64,000 bases of DNA from Bradyrhizobium commune. Its GTDB lineage: Bacteria; Pseudomonadota; Alphaproteobacteria; Rhizobiales; Xanthobacteraceae. The DNA lies in the NCBI RefSeq assembly GCF_015624505.1, contig NZ_CP061379.1, positions 5,270,001 through 5,334,000 of the forward strand, in the 5' to 3' direction. Position numbers and translations under genes: made by a program. The notes beneath the pieces were generated by a model, which was not told where the DNA came from, did no database searches, and worked only from the letters and a program-made list of their open reading frames with translations. Below are positions 8,409-16,556 of the stretch, piece by piece. How positions within the stretch are numbered: the first letter of the stretch is position 1; the number at the start of each line of letters is the position of its first letter.

Positions 8409-9731
8409 GTGACTGAGCAAGCAACCAAACCGGCCTCCGAGCACTTCGACATCGCCGACGCCGAACGGCGGATCAAGGCGATCTTCATCGGCTCGATCGG
8501 CAATCTCGTCGAGTGGTATGACTTCTACGCCTATACAGCGTTCGCGCTGTATTTTGCGCCGGCCTTCTTCCCGGGCAACGATCCCGTGGTGCAGCAATTG
8601 AACGTCGCCGTGGTATTCGCGGCAACATTCCTGATGCGCCCGCTCGGCGGCTGGCTGTTCGGCTATATCGCGGATCATTTCGGCCGACGCATCTCGCTGA
8701 CGCTGTCGGTCGTCTTCATGTGCTTCGGCTCGCTGATCATCGCGCTGACGCCGACCTTCGCCACGATCGGCTTCGCCGCGCCGGTGATCCTGGCGCTCGC
8801 TCGCGTCATCGAGGGCCTCAGCCTCGGCGGTGAGTACGGCGCCAGCGCCACTTATCTGAGCGAGGTCGCCGATCCCAAGCATCGCGGCTTTTATTCGAGC
8901 TTCCAATACGTCACCCTGATCGGCGGCCAGCTCACCGCGATCATCGTGCTGCTGCTCCTGCAAAAGGTCTTCCTCACGCCCGAGGAATTGAGGGCCTGGG
9001 GCTGGCGCATCCCGTTCGCGATCGGCGCGGGGCTTGCGATCTTCGCTGCGGTGATGCGGCGTGGCCTGCATGAGACCGAGGCGTTCGAGGAGGCCAAGAA
9101 GATCGTCAAGCCGACCGGCTCGATCACCAACCTGCTGCAATATCCGCGCGAGCTTTTGCTGGTGGTCGGCCTCACCGCCGGCGGCACGGCCGCATTCTAC
9201 ACCTTCACCACCTACATGCAGACCTTCGTCAAGCTCTCGGTCGGGCTGACCGAGGACCAGACCACTTTCGTGATCTTCGGCACGCTGATCTTCGCGACCA
9301 TCCTCCAGCCGATCTATGGCGCGATCTCCGACAAGATCGGACGCAAGCCGCTTTTGATTTTCTTCGGCATCGCCGGCACGCTCGCGACCGTGCCGCTGCT
9401 GATGACGCTGAAGGAGACCAAGTCGCCGTTCACGGCGTTCATCCTGATCTGCGCCGCCTGGCTGTTCGTCGCCGGTTACACCTCGATCAACGCGGTGGTG
9501 AAGGCCGAGCTGTTCCCGACCAATGTCCGCGCGCTGGGCGTCGGCCTGCCCTATGCGATCACGGTCTCGATCTTCGGCGGCACGGCGCCGGCGATCGCGC
9601 TCTATTTCAAGAGCATCGGGCACGAGGAGTGGTTCTACTATTATCTCGCCGGCGTCATCTGCCTGTCGCTGATCATTTATTCCACCATGCGCGATACCAA
9701 GCACGCCTCCGCGATGCATCGACACGAGTAA
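8409..9731 (+). CDS. MFS transporter, metabolite:H+ symporter (MHS) family
   Basis: A 440-residue, 12-helix inner-membrane symporter. The early NLVEWYDFYAY segment and the loop GYIADHFGRRISL are hallmarks of the KgtP/ProP/ShiA group. I chose GTG 8409 because GGGAGG precedes it by 5 nt and the frame upstream runs into the P450. The second copy of the loop motif (DKIGRKPLL) is present. Family members import dicarboxylates, shikimate, betaines or aromatic acids. Next to a P450 it may import that enzyme's substrate. Confidence 0.92.
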   Translation: MTEQATKPASEHFDIADAERRIKAIFIGSIGNLVEWYDFYAYTAFALYFAPAFFPGNDPVVQQLNVAVVFAATFLMRPLGGWLFGYIADHFGRRISLTLSVVFMCFGSLIIALTPTFATIGFAAPVILALARVIEGLSLGGEYGASATYLSEVADPKHRGFYSSFQYVTLIGGQLTAIIVLLLLQKVFLTPEELRAWGWRIPFAIGAGLAIFAAVMRRGLHETEAFEEAKKIVKPTGSITNLLQYPRELLLVVGLTAGGTAAFYTFTTYMQTFVKLSVGLTEDQTTFVIFGTLIFATILQPIYGAISDKIGRKPLLIFFGIAGTLATVPLLMTLKETKSPFTAFILICAAWLFVAGYTSINAVVKAELFPTNVRALGVGLPYAITVSIFGGTAPAIALYFKSIGHEEWFYYYLAGVICLSLIIYSTMRDTKHASAMHRHE

Positions 9732-9749
9732 CTCATTTTCGAGCAGATC

Positions 9750-10409
9750 ATGGCCGACGAGACGCCATCCGACAGCAAGCTGACGCGCACCAAGGAGAAG
9801 TGGGCGCGTGAGGGCCGTTTCCTCACCGGCAAGGTCACGCGCCCGGAGGACCAGCGTCTGCCGCCCGGGCAGCACCTCACCAAGGATTGGCCGGTGCTCG
9901 ATCTCGGCGTCGTGCCGCCGGTGTCGCGCGAGCGCTGGCGGCTCGATGTCTATGGCGCGATCGAAAATCCCCTGTTCTGGACCTATGCGGAGTTCGCCGC
10001 ACAGAAGCAGGCGCAGTTCACGTCCGACATCCACTGCGTGACGACCTGGTCGCGCTACGACAACCAGTGGGAAGGGCTCGCGACACGCGAGCTGCTGGCC
10101 GCCTGCCAGCCGCGCGAGGATGCGCGCTTCGTGGTGCTGCATTCCTACGACGGCTACACCACCAACCTCGCGCTGGACGACTTTGCCGCCGAGGACGCGC
10201 TGCTTGCCCATAGCTGGTCGGGTGAGCCGCTGTCGGACGAGCATGGCGGCCCGGTGCGGCTCGTCGTGCCGCACCTGTATTTCTGGAAGAGCGCCAAATG
10301 GCTCCAGGCGATCGAATTCGTGACTGAGGATGCGCCGGGCTTTTGGGAGGTCCGCGGCTATCATAACCGCGGTGATCCCTGGGCCGAGCAGCGCTATTCA
10401 GGCGACTAG
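9750..10409 (+). CDS. Sulfite-oxidase-like molybdopterin oxidoreductase
   Basis: A 219-residue protein made only of the sulfite-oxidase fold Moco domain. The molybdenum-ligand cysteine is C96 in DIHCVTTWS, and the GPVRLVVP and YFWKSAKWL segments are typical of the YuiH-like cytoplasmic group. There is no signal peptide or heme domain. It lies 18 nt after the transporter and 27 nt before the hydrolase-OsmC gene, probably one transcript. The natural substrate of this group is not established. Confidence 0.9.
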   Translation: MADETPSDSKLTRTKEKWAREGRFLTGKVTRPEDQRLPPGQHLTKDWPVLDLGVVPPVSRERWRLDVYGAIENPLFWTYAEFAAQKQAQFTSDIHCVTTWSRYDNQWEGLATRELLAACQPREDARFVVLHSYDGYTTNLALDDFAAEDALLAHSWSGEPLSDEHGGPVRLVVPHLYFWKSAKWLQAIEFVTEDAPGFWEVRGYHNRGDPWAEQRYSGD

Positions 10410-10436
10410 GTTTCAAAACGCAAACGGGGGAGGCCC

Positions 10437-11660
10437 ATGCCGACAGAACGCTTCCAATTCACCGGCGAAGGCGGTCATCAGCTCGCGGCCGCGCTGGAGC
10501 TGCCGGACGGCGAGCCTTTGGCCTACGCGCTGTTCGCGCATTGCTTCACGTGCGGCAAGGACACGCTGGCGGCCAAACGCATCTCGGTCGCGCTCGCGGC
10601 GAGGCGCATCGCGGTGCTGCGCTTCGATTTTACCGGGCTCGGCTCCAGCGAGGGCGATTTCGCCAATTCGACGTTCTCCTCCAACGTCGCCGATCTCGTG
10701 CACGCGGCCGATCATCTGCGCACGACCCGCAAGGCGCCGTCGATCCTGATCGGTCACAGCCTTGGCGGCGCCGCGATCCTGGCTACGGCCGGCAAGATTC
10801 CGGAAGCGAAGGCCATCGTGACAATCGCAGCGCCATCCGATCCCGCCCACGTGACCGGCCTGTTTAGGGAGCATGTCGACGCGATCCGCGCGCAGGGCGA
10901 GGTGGAAGTGTCGCTTGCCGGACGGCCATTCCGGATCAAGCGCGAATTCCTCGACGACATCGTCGAGCACGAGCTGATCAAGGATGTCACCGGCCTGCAC
11001 AAGGCACTGCTGGTGATGCATTCGCCGGTCGACGACACCGTCGGCATCGACAACGCGACCAGGATTTTCGTTGCGGCCAAGCACCCCAAGAGCTTTGTCT
11101 CGCTCGACCATGCCGATCATCTCCTGACCAGGCCGGCCGACGCGCTCTATGCCGCCGATGTCATTACCGCCTGGGCGAGCCGCTACGTCGATGCAGCAAA
11201 GCCGGCGACGACAACCGATTCGTCGGAAGCGCCGCGGCGGGTCATCGTGCAGGAGACCCGCAAGAGCAAGTTCAACCAGATCATCTCGGTCGGGCCGCAC
11301 CGCCTCGTGGCGGACGAGCCGGTCGCAGCCGGTGGCGAGGATGCCGGCCCCGGGCCCTACGATTTCCTGCTCGCCGGCTTAGGTGCCTGCACGTCCATGA
11401 CGATGCGGCTCTATGCCGACCGCAAGTCGCTGCCGCTCGACCGCGTCACGGTCACGCTGAAGCATTCCAAGATCTATGCCAGGGATTGCGAGGAGTGCGA
11501 GACGAAAGAGGGCATGCTCGACCAGATCGAGCGCGACATCGCGATGGAGGGCGCGCTCGACGCCGACCAGCGCAAGAGGCTGATGGAGATCGCCGACAAA
11601 TGTCCGGTGCACCGGACATTGACGTCGGAGATCCGCATCGTGACGAAGGCGGTGGGCTAG
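10437..11660 (+). CDS. Alpha/beta hydrolase-OsmC fusion protein
   Basis: A 407-residue two-domain protein. Residues 1-255 are an alpha/beta hydrolase with nucleophile S108 in GHSLGG, an Asp near 199-200 and His near 226-228. Residues 265-407 are an OsmC/Ohr-like domain with paired cysteines C318 (LGACTSMT) and C389 (DKCPVHRT), the peroxidatic pair of thiol peroxidases. GGGGGAGG precedes the ATG by 3-4 nt. This fusion occurs widely in proteobacteria and may couple ester or thioester cleavage with peroxide detoxification, but its substrate is unknown. Confidence 0.93.
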   Translation: MPTERFQFTGEGGHQLAAALELPDGEPLAYALFAHCFTCGKDTLAAKRISVALAARRIAVLRFDFTGLGSSEGDFANSTFSSNVADLVHAADHLRTTRKAPSILIGHSLGGAAILATAGKIPEAKAIVTIAAPSDPAHVTGLFREHVDAIRAQGEVEVSLAGRPFRIKREFLDDIVEHELIKDVTGLHKALLVMHSPVDDTVGIDNATRIFVAAKHPKSFVSLDHADHLLTRPADALYAADVITAWASRYVDAAKPATTTDSSEAPRRVIVQETRKSKFNQIISVGPHRLVADEPVAAGGEDAGPGPYDFLLAGLGACTSMTMRLYADRKSLPLDRVTVTLKHSKIYARDCEECETKEGMLDQIERDIAMEGALDADQRKRLMEIADKCPVHRTLTSEIRIVTKAVG

Positions 11661-11759
11661 CGCCTATTGGGCCCCGTCCAACAAAAACGCGAAAACAACC
11701 CCATGCACAGTAGCGGTGATAGAAGAATCAACAGCTTGTGCGGGCAACCGCGAGGCAGT

Positions 11760-11789
11760 TTGACTCGTCGGGCAAAACAGGGGTAGAAT
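11760..11789 (+). promoter_or_regulatory. Promoter-like sequence without a clear gene
   Basis: TTGACT (11760-11765), 18 nt, then TAGAAT (11784-11789) points rightward into the 230-bp gap between the OsmC fusion gene and the convergent MocR gene. Only a 22-codon frame with GAGGCG upstream (11834-11902) follows, running into the MocR 3' end. The surrounding text (GACTCGTCGGGCAAAACAG) resembles from memory a dispersed Bradyrhizobium repeat, so this could be repeat sequence rather than a working promoter. Confidence 0.3.
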
Positions 11790-11890
11790 GCTATTATTCC
11801 GAAATCGTCCGCGTTCTTCCCGCGCGAGGCGACATGGCGCTGCCAACGGTCGCCGGCGGCGAAATCTGGTTTCGCGCCAAGACTCCCGGA

Positions 11891-13339
11891 CTAGAAGCAT
11901 GACGCCATCGTTCGCACCGCCGCGCTGATCTCGCTCTCGCGCCAGGCTGCAAAGCCGAGCAGCAAGCCGTGATCGCACGGTTTTCCGAGCGCCAGACTGG
12001 ACAAGGCGCGCGTCTCGACCCCCGCCGCGATAAGCCGCTTCACCGCGGCCTGATCTGCGGTGCCGCGCCTGAGGCGCGCGACGAGCTGGATACCGCCGGT
12101 GGGGACTTCGACCGAAAGCACCTCGCCGAGATGGCGTCGCAGTCCCTCGACGAGGTGGTCGCGCCGCGCGTGATAGAGTCGCCGCATCCGCCTTATATGC
12201 GCAAGAAATTGGCCATCGGCGATGAACTCGGCGAGCGCGTCCTGGATGTGGCTGGAGGCGATCAGCCCGATATGCCGCTGCGCAATTTCGAGCGTAGCGA
12301 CCATCGCCGGCGGCACGACGAGATAGCCGAGCCGGATATCCGACGTCATCGCCTTCGAGAAGGTGCCGACATAGAACACGCGTCCATGGACATCGAGCCC
12401 CTGCAAGGCCGGCACCGGCCGGCTGTCATAATGAAATTCGCCATCATAGTCGTCCTCCACGATCCAGGTCTTGCCGGGCCGGCTCAGGCTGAGAAGTTCG
12501 GTGCGGCGGGCAAGCGACATCAACCGTCCGGTGGGATGCTGATGCGTCGGCGTCATGAACATCAGCGCTGGCGGCGCGGCTTTCGGCATCCGTTGCATGC
12601 CCTGCTCGTCCAGCCGCACGCCGGTCACGCGCGCGCCGGTCGCATGGAAGGCGGCGGCAGCACCGGGATAGCCGGGATCCTCGACCCAGACGTCATCACC
12701 GCGCGAGATGACGGTCGCCGCAATCAGGGTCAGCGCGGCCTGCGCGCTCGGCAAAATCATGATCTGGTCGGCGGTGGCGCGGACACCCCTGCTGGTCGCG
12801 AGATAATGCGCCAACACCTCGCGCAGCCGCGGCCGGTTGACCGGGCCGAGCTCGCGCCGTGCCGCCCGCACCGCGCTGCGGCGCAGGCAGCGCGCCCAGA
12901 CCTCGTTCGGAAACTCCCTGGCATCGCCATGCCCCGGGCGCAGCGGCCGCAGCGGCGCCTGATAGGACATTGGCCAGTCGGTCTGCGTGAGCTTCGCGGC
13001 CCACGGCGACAGCCGCGGCCTGGTCGCGCGTGCCTGCGGCTTCGCGGCGCCCGCTCCCTGGACAGCGTCGCCGCCATCAGCCATCGCCACCGGCCGCCGC
13101 CCGTGCGACGCCACCAGATATCCTTCGGCGGCGAGCTGCTCAAAGGCATAGGTGACGGTGTTGCGGGACACGCCGAGATCGCTCGCGAGCTGCCGGCTCG
13201 ACGGCAACGCGCGGCCCCTGCCGATACGGCCACTTCCGATCAGGCCCCTGAGCTGGCTCGTCAACTGCGCCGTCAGCCCGTGCTCGCCTGATCGCTTCAG
13301 CTCGATCAGCCCGGCGATCGTGTCGTCCGAAACTGGCAC
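11891..13339 (-). CDS. MocR/PdxR-type regulator (GntR HTH fused to aminotransferase fold)
   Basis: A 482-residue MocR-family regulator. The winged helix is at about residues 20-80 (LPSSRQLASDLGVSRNTV), and a class I aminotransferase-like domain spans about 120-480. The PLP lysine is K329 in GTFSKAMTS, and the VEDDYDGEFHYD segment is diagnostic. Such proteins bind PLP as effector or sense an amino compound and usually control a neighbouring gene. Here the divergent EamA transporter 82 bp away is the obvious target. A 6-bp inverted repeat lies in the gap. Confidence 0.94.
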   Translation of the reverse strand: MPVSDDTIAGLIELKRSGEHGLTAQLTSQLRGLIGSGRIGRGRALPSSRQLASDLGVSRNTVTYAFEQLAAEGYLVASHGRRPVAMADGGDAVQGAGAAKPQARATRPRLSPWAAKLTQTDWPMSYQAPLRPLRPGHGDAREFPNEVWARCLRRSAVRAARRELGPVNRPRLREVLAHYLATSRGVRATADQIMILPSAQAALTLIAATVISRGDDVWVEDPGYPGAAAAFHATGARVTGVRLDEQGMQRMPKAAPPALMFMTPTHQHPTGRLMSLARRTELLSLSRPGKTWIVEDDYDGEFHYDSRPVPALQGLDVHGRVFYVGTFSKAMTSDIRLGYLVVPPAMVATLEIAQRHIGLIASSHIQDALAEFIADGQFLAHIRRMRRLYHARRDHLVEGLRRHLGEVLSVEVPTGGIQLVARLRRGTADQAAVKRLIAAGVETRALSSLALGKPCDHGLLLGFAAWRESEISAAVRTMASCF

Positions 13340-13381
13340 CTTATTCCTTCTCGATCTGGCGCTTTTTCAGGAGCCATTCGG

Positions 13382-13399
13382 GATGCTATCCGCAGCATC
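13382..13399. promoter_or_regulatory. Inverted repeat in the MocR-EamA divergent gap
   Basis: GATGCT (13382-13387) and AGCATC (13394-13399) flank a 6-nt spacer between the divergent MocR and EamA genes. MocR proteins often use paired half sites in such gaps. A chance match is possible because the arms are short. Confidence 0.35.
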
Positions 13400-13421
13400 G
13401 GACTGCTTCAAGGACCTTGCA

Positions 13422-14339
13422 ATGAACTCTCCCCTGTCTCCCCGCACAGCCGTCGGCCTCTTCCTGATCGTCGTCTTGGCCTGGGGTGTGAACTGGTCGA
13501 TCACGAAGCAACTGGTCCAGTTCCTTCCGCCACTATGGACTTCGGCGATCCGGAGCTGGATCGCGCTGGCTGGACTGTTCGTGATCCTCGGGCTCAGCAA
13601 CAATCTGATGATCCCGGAGCGGCGCGACATTCCGGTGGTCCTGAGCGTGGCGCTGTTGCACATGACGGTGTTCTCTGTCCTGGTTGCGGCCGGTGTGCGC
13701 TTCCTCCCCGCGAGCAAGGCCATCGTGCTCGGCTACACCACGCCGCTCTGGGTCGCGATCGCCGCGCCTCTGCTCGGGAAAGACACGCTGACGGCGCCAA
13801 AGCTCGCCGGCGCCCTGCTCGGGCTGATTGGGCTAGCCGTGATCCTGAACCCGGCATCGATCGACTGGACCAATGCGAACGTCCTGCTCGGCGCCGGCAT
13901 GGTGATCCTGGCCGCGATCTCCTGGGCCGCGAACATCATCTATATCCGCGCGCATCGCTGGATCGCCTCCCCGCTCCAGCTCCTGATCTGGCAGGTGCTC
14001 GTGGCGACGATCGTGCTGACAGCGTCGGCGGTGGTCGTGGATGGCCTGCCGCACGTGCAGTGGTCGTGGAAGCTCGTGCTGCTGTTTCTGTATTCCGGCC
14101 TGATCGGAACAGCGCTGGCCTATTGGGCGATGTCGATGGTCAACAAGAGCATCTCGGCGCTGACGACGTCGCTCGGCACCACCGCCACGCCGCTGGTCGG
14201 CATCGCCAGTGCCGCGATCCTGCTCGGTGAGCCCATCGACATGAGTCTGGCGGCTGCGGCCGGACTGATCGTCACCGGCATTGGCCTGGCGACTTTGGGC
14301 GACCGGCTGCTGCGCCGTCAGGCCGTCGCGAGAGGCTGA
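13422..14339 (+). CDS. EamA/DMT family transporter
   Basis: A 305-residue drug/metabolite transporter with ten hydrophobic helices in two EamA repeats (about 10-140 and 150-290). I chose ATG 13422 because AAGGA lies about 8 nt upstream. An in-frame ATG at 13383 falls inside the inverted repeat and lacks a ribosome-binding site. It is divergent from the MocR regulator, which probably controls it. EamA proteins export amino acids or other metabolites. Its last 22 nt overlap the convergent YeeE-type gene. Confidence 0.92.
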   Translation: MNSPLSPRTAVGLFLIVVLAWGVNWSITKQLVQFLPPLWTSAIRSWIALAGLFVILGLSNNLMIPERRDIPVVLSVALLHMTVFSVLVAAGVRFLPASKAIVLGYTTPLWVAIAAPLLGKDTLTAPKLAGALLGLIGLAVILNPASIDWTNANVLLGAGMVILAAISWAANIIYIRAHRWIASPLQLLIWQVLVATIVLTASAVVVDGLPHVQWSWKLVLLFLYSGLIGTALAYWAMSMVNKSISALTTSLGTTATPLVGIASAAILLGEPIDMSLAAAAGLIVTGIGLATLGDRLLRRQAVARG

Positions 14340-15373
14340 ACGCGGAGCATGCCGCGAAGGCCTGCCGTTGTGCCCGACAGGATGCCGGCGACCGCGACGA
14401 ACGACGCCAGCGCCAGCGTCGACACGCCGGTGAGCCCCTGCCCGATCGAGCAGCCGAACGCCATCACGCCGCCGATACCCATCAGCGCCGCGCCGCTCGC
14501 TGAACGCAGCATGTGGCGCGGCGAGGAATAACCTTCGAGCTTGAAGCGGCCCGTGGCGAGCGCCGTCACCAGGCTGCCGGCGAACACGCCGGCCACAGTC
14601 GCGATGCCAAAATTCAGCGTCAGGCCGGTCGAGAGCATGGCGTATTGCAGCGTGTCCGCAATCGGCGCGACGAAAGTGAGCGACGTCACCGGCACCGGAT
14701 TGAAATCATCGGCGCCGAGATAGCCGGTGACGAACCAGCCGCCGGCGACGAGGAGACCGACGATCATTCCGGCCGCAATCTGGCCCGGGGAACGGCGGAA
14801 TGCCGGATGCGCGAACGCGAACAGAAGGAGTGCGACGACAATCGCGGCCGCGGCGAGCGCGCGCGAAAATGCTTCGCCAGCCCCGAGCGTCACCAGCAGC
14901 GACGGTAGCGAATTCGCATTGACGGCGGTCTGCGAGACCTGAACCAGCGCAATACGGGCCGGCGCAATCAGGCCCTTGAGCGTCATCTGCGCGGCAATCG
15001 CGAGCACGGTCACGACGACGAAGGAGCGGAGATTGCCGCGCCCGAGCAGCACCAGCGCGCGCGAGCCGCAGCCATTCGACAGCACCATGCCGTAGCCGAA
15101 CAAGAGGCCGCCGAGGAACAGCACCGGCACCGAAAAATTCTGCTGCAAATAGATCGACTTGCCGAGGTCGACCATGCGACCTCCGGCGAGGAACTGGCTC
15201 GCGGCAATCGCAACGGCGATCGCGAGCGCATAGGTCCGCACCAGCCGTTCGTCGCCCTTCGCGAGCCAGCCGCGCATGCTGCTCATGAGGCAGAAACCGC
15301 TGAGCAGGCCGACGGCACCATAGATCAGCCCAATGGCGAAGCCGGCGAGGATGACGAGTTGGCTGGATTCCAT
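14318..15373 (-). CDS. YeeE/YedE family sulfur-compound transporter (TsuA-like)
   Basis: A 351-residue polytopic membrane protein of the YeeE/YedE family, full length. The two conserved cysteine motifs are SNGCGSR (about residue 101) and FGCSIGQG near the C-terminus, in the two inverted halves. In TsuA such cysteines hand thiosulfate through the membrane. No TusA-like partner gene lies next to it, unlike many thiosulfate uptake loci. A dispersed palindrome lies immediately upstream. Confidence 0.9.
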   Translation of the reverse strand: MESSQLVILAGFAIGLIYGAVGLLSGFCLMSSMRGWLAKGDERLVRTYALAIAVAIAASQFLAGGRMVDLGKSIYLQQNFSVPVLFLGGLLFGYGMVLSNGCGSRALVLLGRGNLRSFVVVTVLAIAAQMTLKGLIAPARIALVQVSQTAVNANSLPSLLVTLGAGEAFSRALAAAAIVVALLLFAFAHPAFRRSPGQIAAGMIVGLLVAGGWFVTGYLGADDFNPVPVTSLTFVAPIADTLQYAMLSTGLTLNFGIATVAGVFAGSLVTALATGRFKLEGYSSPRHMLRSASGAALMGIGGVMAFGCSIGQGLTGVSTLALASFVAVAGILSGTTAGLRGMLRVQPLATA

Positions 15374-15401
15374 CAGTTGTTCTCAGGTCTCTCGCCATTC
15401 T

Positions 15402-15482
15402 CCGTCATTGCGAGCGCGGCGAAGCAATCAGAATCTTTCCACGGCGACAGTCTGGATCGCTTCGCTGCGCCCGGAATGACGG
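15402..15482. repeat. Dispersed palindromic repeat, CGTCATTGCGAGCG family
   Basis: CGTCATTGCGAGCGCGGCGAAGC at the left and GCTTCGCTGCGCCCGGAATGACG-type sequence at the right form a long imperfect stem of about 80 bp. Related copies in this window lie at 25373-25449 and 33362-33449. All are intergenic. Confidence 0.75.
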
Positions 15483-15487
15483 GTGTA

Positions 15488-16492
15488 TTACGGCTTCAGG
15501 ATCACCCGGTCGCGCGATGAGCCGGCGACGGCGACATAGGCCTGCCTGGCGCGCTCGAGCGGATAGACCGCATTCGGCTTGATCGGGAATGGCTTCAGGT
15601 GGCCGCTGGCAAAGCCGGGACCGAGATCGCGCAGCACATCTCCTGTCGCGGCAGAGGACAGGCCGAGCGTGTCGATGCCGACATAGGTGTGCTGCCCGCG
15701 GTAGAATTCGAGGATGTTGAACTGGACGATGCGGTCGATCGCGGCAATGAAGATCTGACGGCCACGCAAGGCGAGTGACTTGTGCGCGGCCTGAAAATAG
15801 GGATCGCCCACGGTGTTGAAAATGATGTCAGCGCCCTTGCCGACGGTCACTTCGCGCACGTGCGCGGCAACGTCGGTGGCGGACGCATCGATCACCTCGA
15901 CCGGCGCGTTGGCGTGGCCTTCATAGGCCTCCGCCTTGCGCACCACGCCGATGACACGGGCGCCCTGCCAGGTCGCGATCTGCACCGCGGCCTGGCCGAC
16001 CTTGCCGTTGACGCCGAACACAAGAACAGTCTCGCCGGGTTTGGGAATGCCGGCGCGACGAAAGCCTTCCATCGCGGTGACGAAGGGCACGCCGATGCCG
16101 GCGGCCTCCTCCCACGACACGGTCTTCGGCTTCTCCACGACCGCGTCAGCCTCGACCACAAGATGGGTTGCATGCGTGCCGTCGCGGCGGATGCCGAGAT
16201 CGCCGGAGGAGCCGAACAGCTCCCGGCCGAGCGTGCCGGCCGGTCCGTCGATCACCACGCCGGCGTAATCGCGGCCTGGCGTGCGCGGGAAAACGGCATA
16301 GGGCATCAGCCCGGTCGCGGCCTTGACGTCAGACGGATTGACGGCCGCGGCCTTGACCTCGATCAGGAGATCGTTCGGACCGCGCGCGAGCGTATGACGC
16401 TCGACAACCGGCGCAATCGCAGCGGCGTCTTTGGCCTTGGCAGTGAGGCGCACACAGCGCGCTTCGACGGTTTTGGGATCGGCTGGAGACAT
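15488..16492 (-). CDS. Quinone oxidoreductase-like MDR family protein
   Basis: A 334-residue medium-chain dehydrogenase/reductase. The N-terminal GroES-like domain has the AAAVNPSDVKAATG signature, and the Rossmann domain has VFGVNGKVGQAAVQ as nucleotide-binding turn (about 157-170). The zinc-ligand cysteines of alcohol dehydrogenases are absent, so it is the NADPH quinone/enone reductase type. It lies 64 nt downstream of paaK on the same strand, past a hairpin, so a role in phenylacetate breakdown is possible but not shown. Confidence 0.9.
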   Translation of the reverse strand: MSPADPKTVEARCVRLTAKAKDAAAIAPVVERHTLARGPNDLLIEVKAAAVNPSDVKAATGLMPYAVFPRTPGRDYAGVVIDGPAGTLGRELFGSSGDLGIRRDGTHATHLVVEADAVVEKPKTVSWEEAAGIGVPFVTAMEGFRRAGIPKPGETVLVFGVNGKVGQAAVQIATWQGARVIGVVRKAEAYEGHANAPVEVIDASATDVAAHVREVTVGKGADIIFNTVGDPYFQAAHKSLALRGRQIFIAAIDRIVQFNILEFYRGQHTYVGIDTLGLSSAATGDVLRDLGPGFASGHLKPFPIKPNAVYPLERARQAYVAVAGSSRDRVILKP

Positions 16493-16499
16493 GGAAAGA

Positions 16500-16517
16500 C
16501 CCGCGGTTTCTCGCGGG
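16500..16517 (-). terminator. Probable terminator of the paa operon
   Basis: CCCGCG and CGCGGG arms with a 6-nt loop lie 40 nt beyond the paaK stop and are followed on the minus strand by TCTTT. A second hairpin CGCCCC-TG-GGGGCG lies at 16524-16537. The T-tract is short, so termination may be partial and let reading continue into the MDR gene. Confidence 0.5.
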
Positions 16518-16556
16518 CCTTGTCGCCCCTGGGGGCGGTCAAGTCAATCCGTCAAG

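Noticed and set aside
8016..10364. A 782-codon leftward open frame
   Set aside because: It covers the MHS transporter and molybdoenzyme genes on the other strand, without motifs or ribosome site.
14318..14339. Frameshift at the EamA-YeeE overlap
   Set aside because: Both proteins have normal length and intact ends; a 22-nt convergent overlap explains it.
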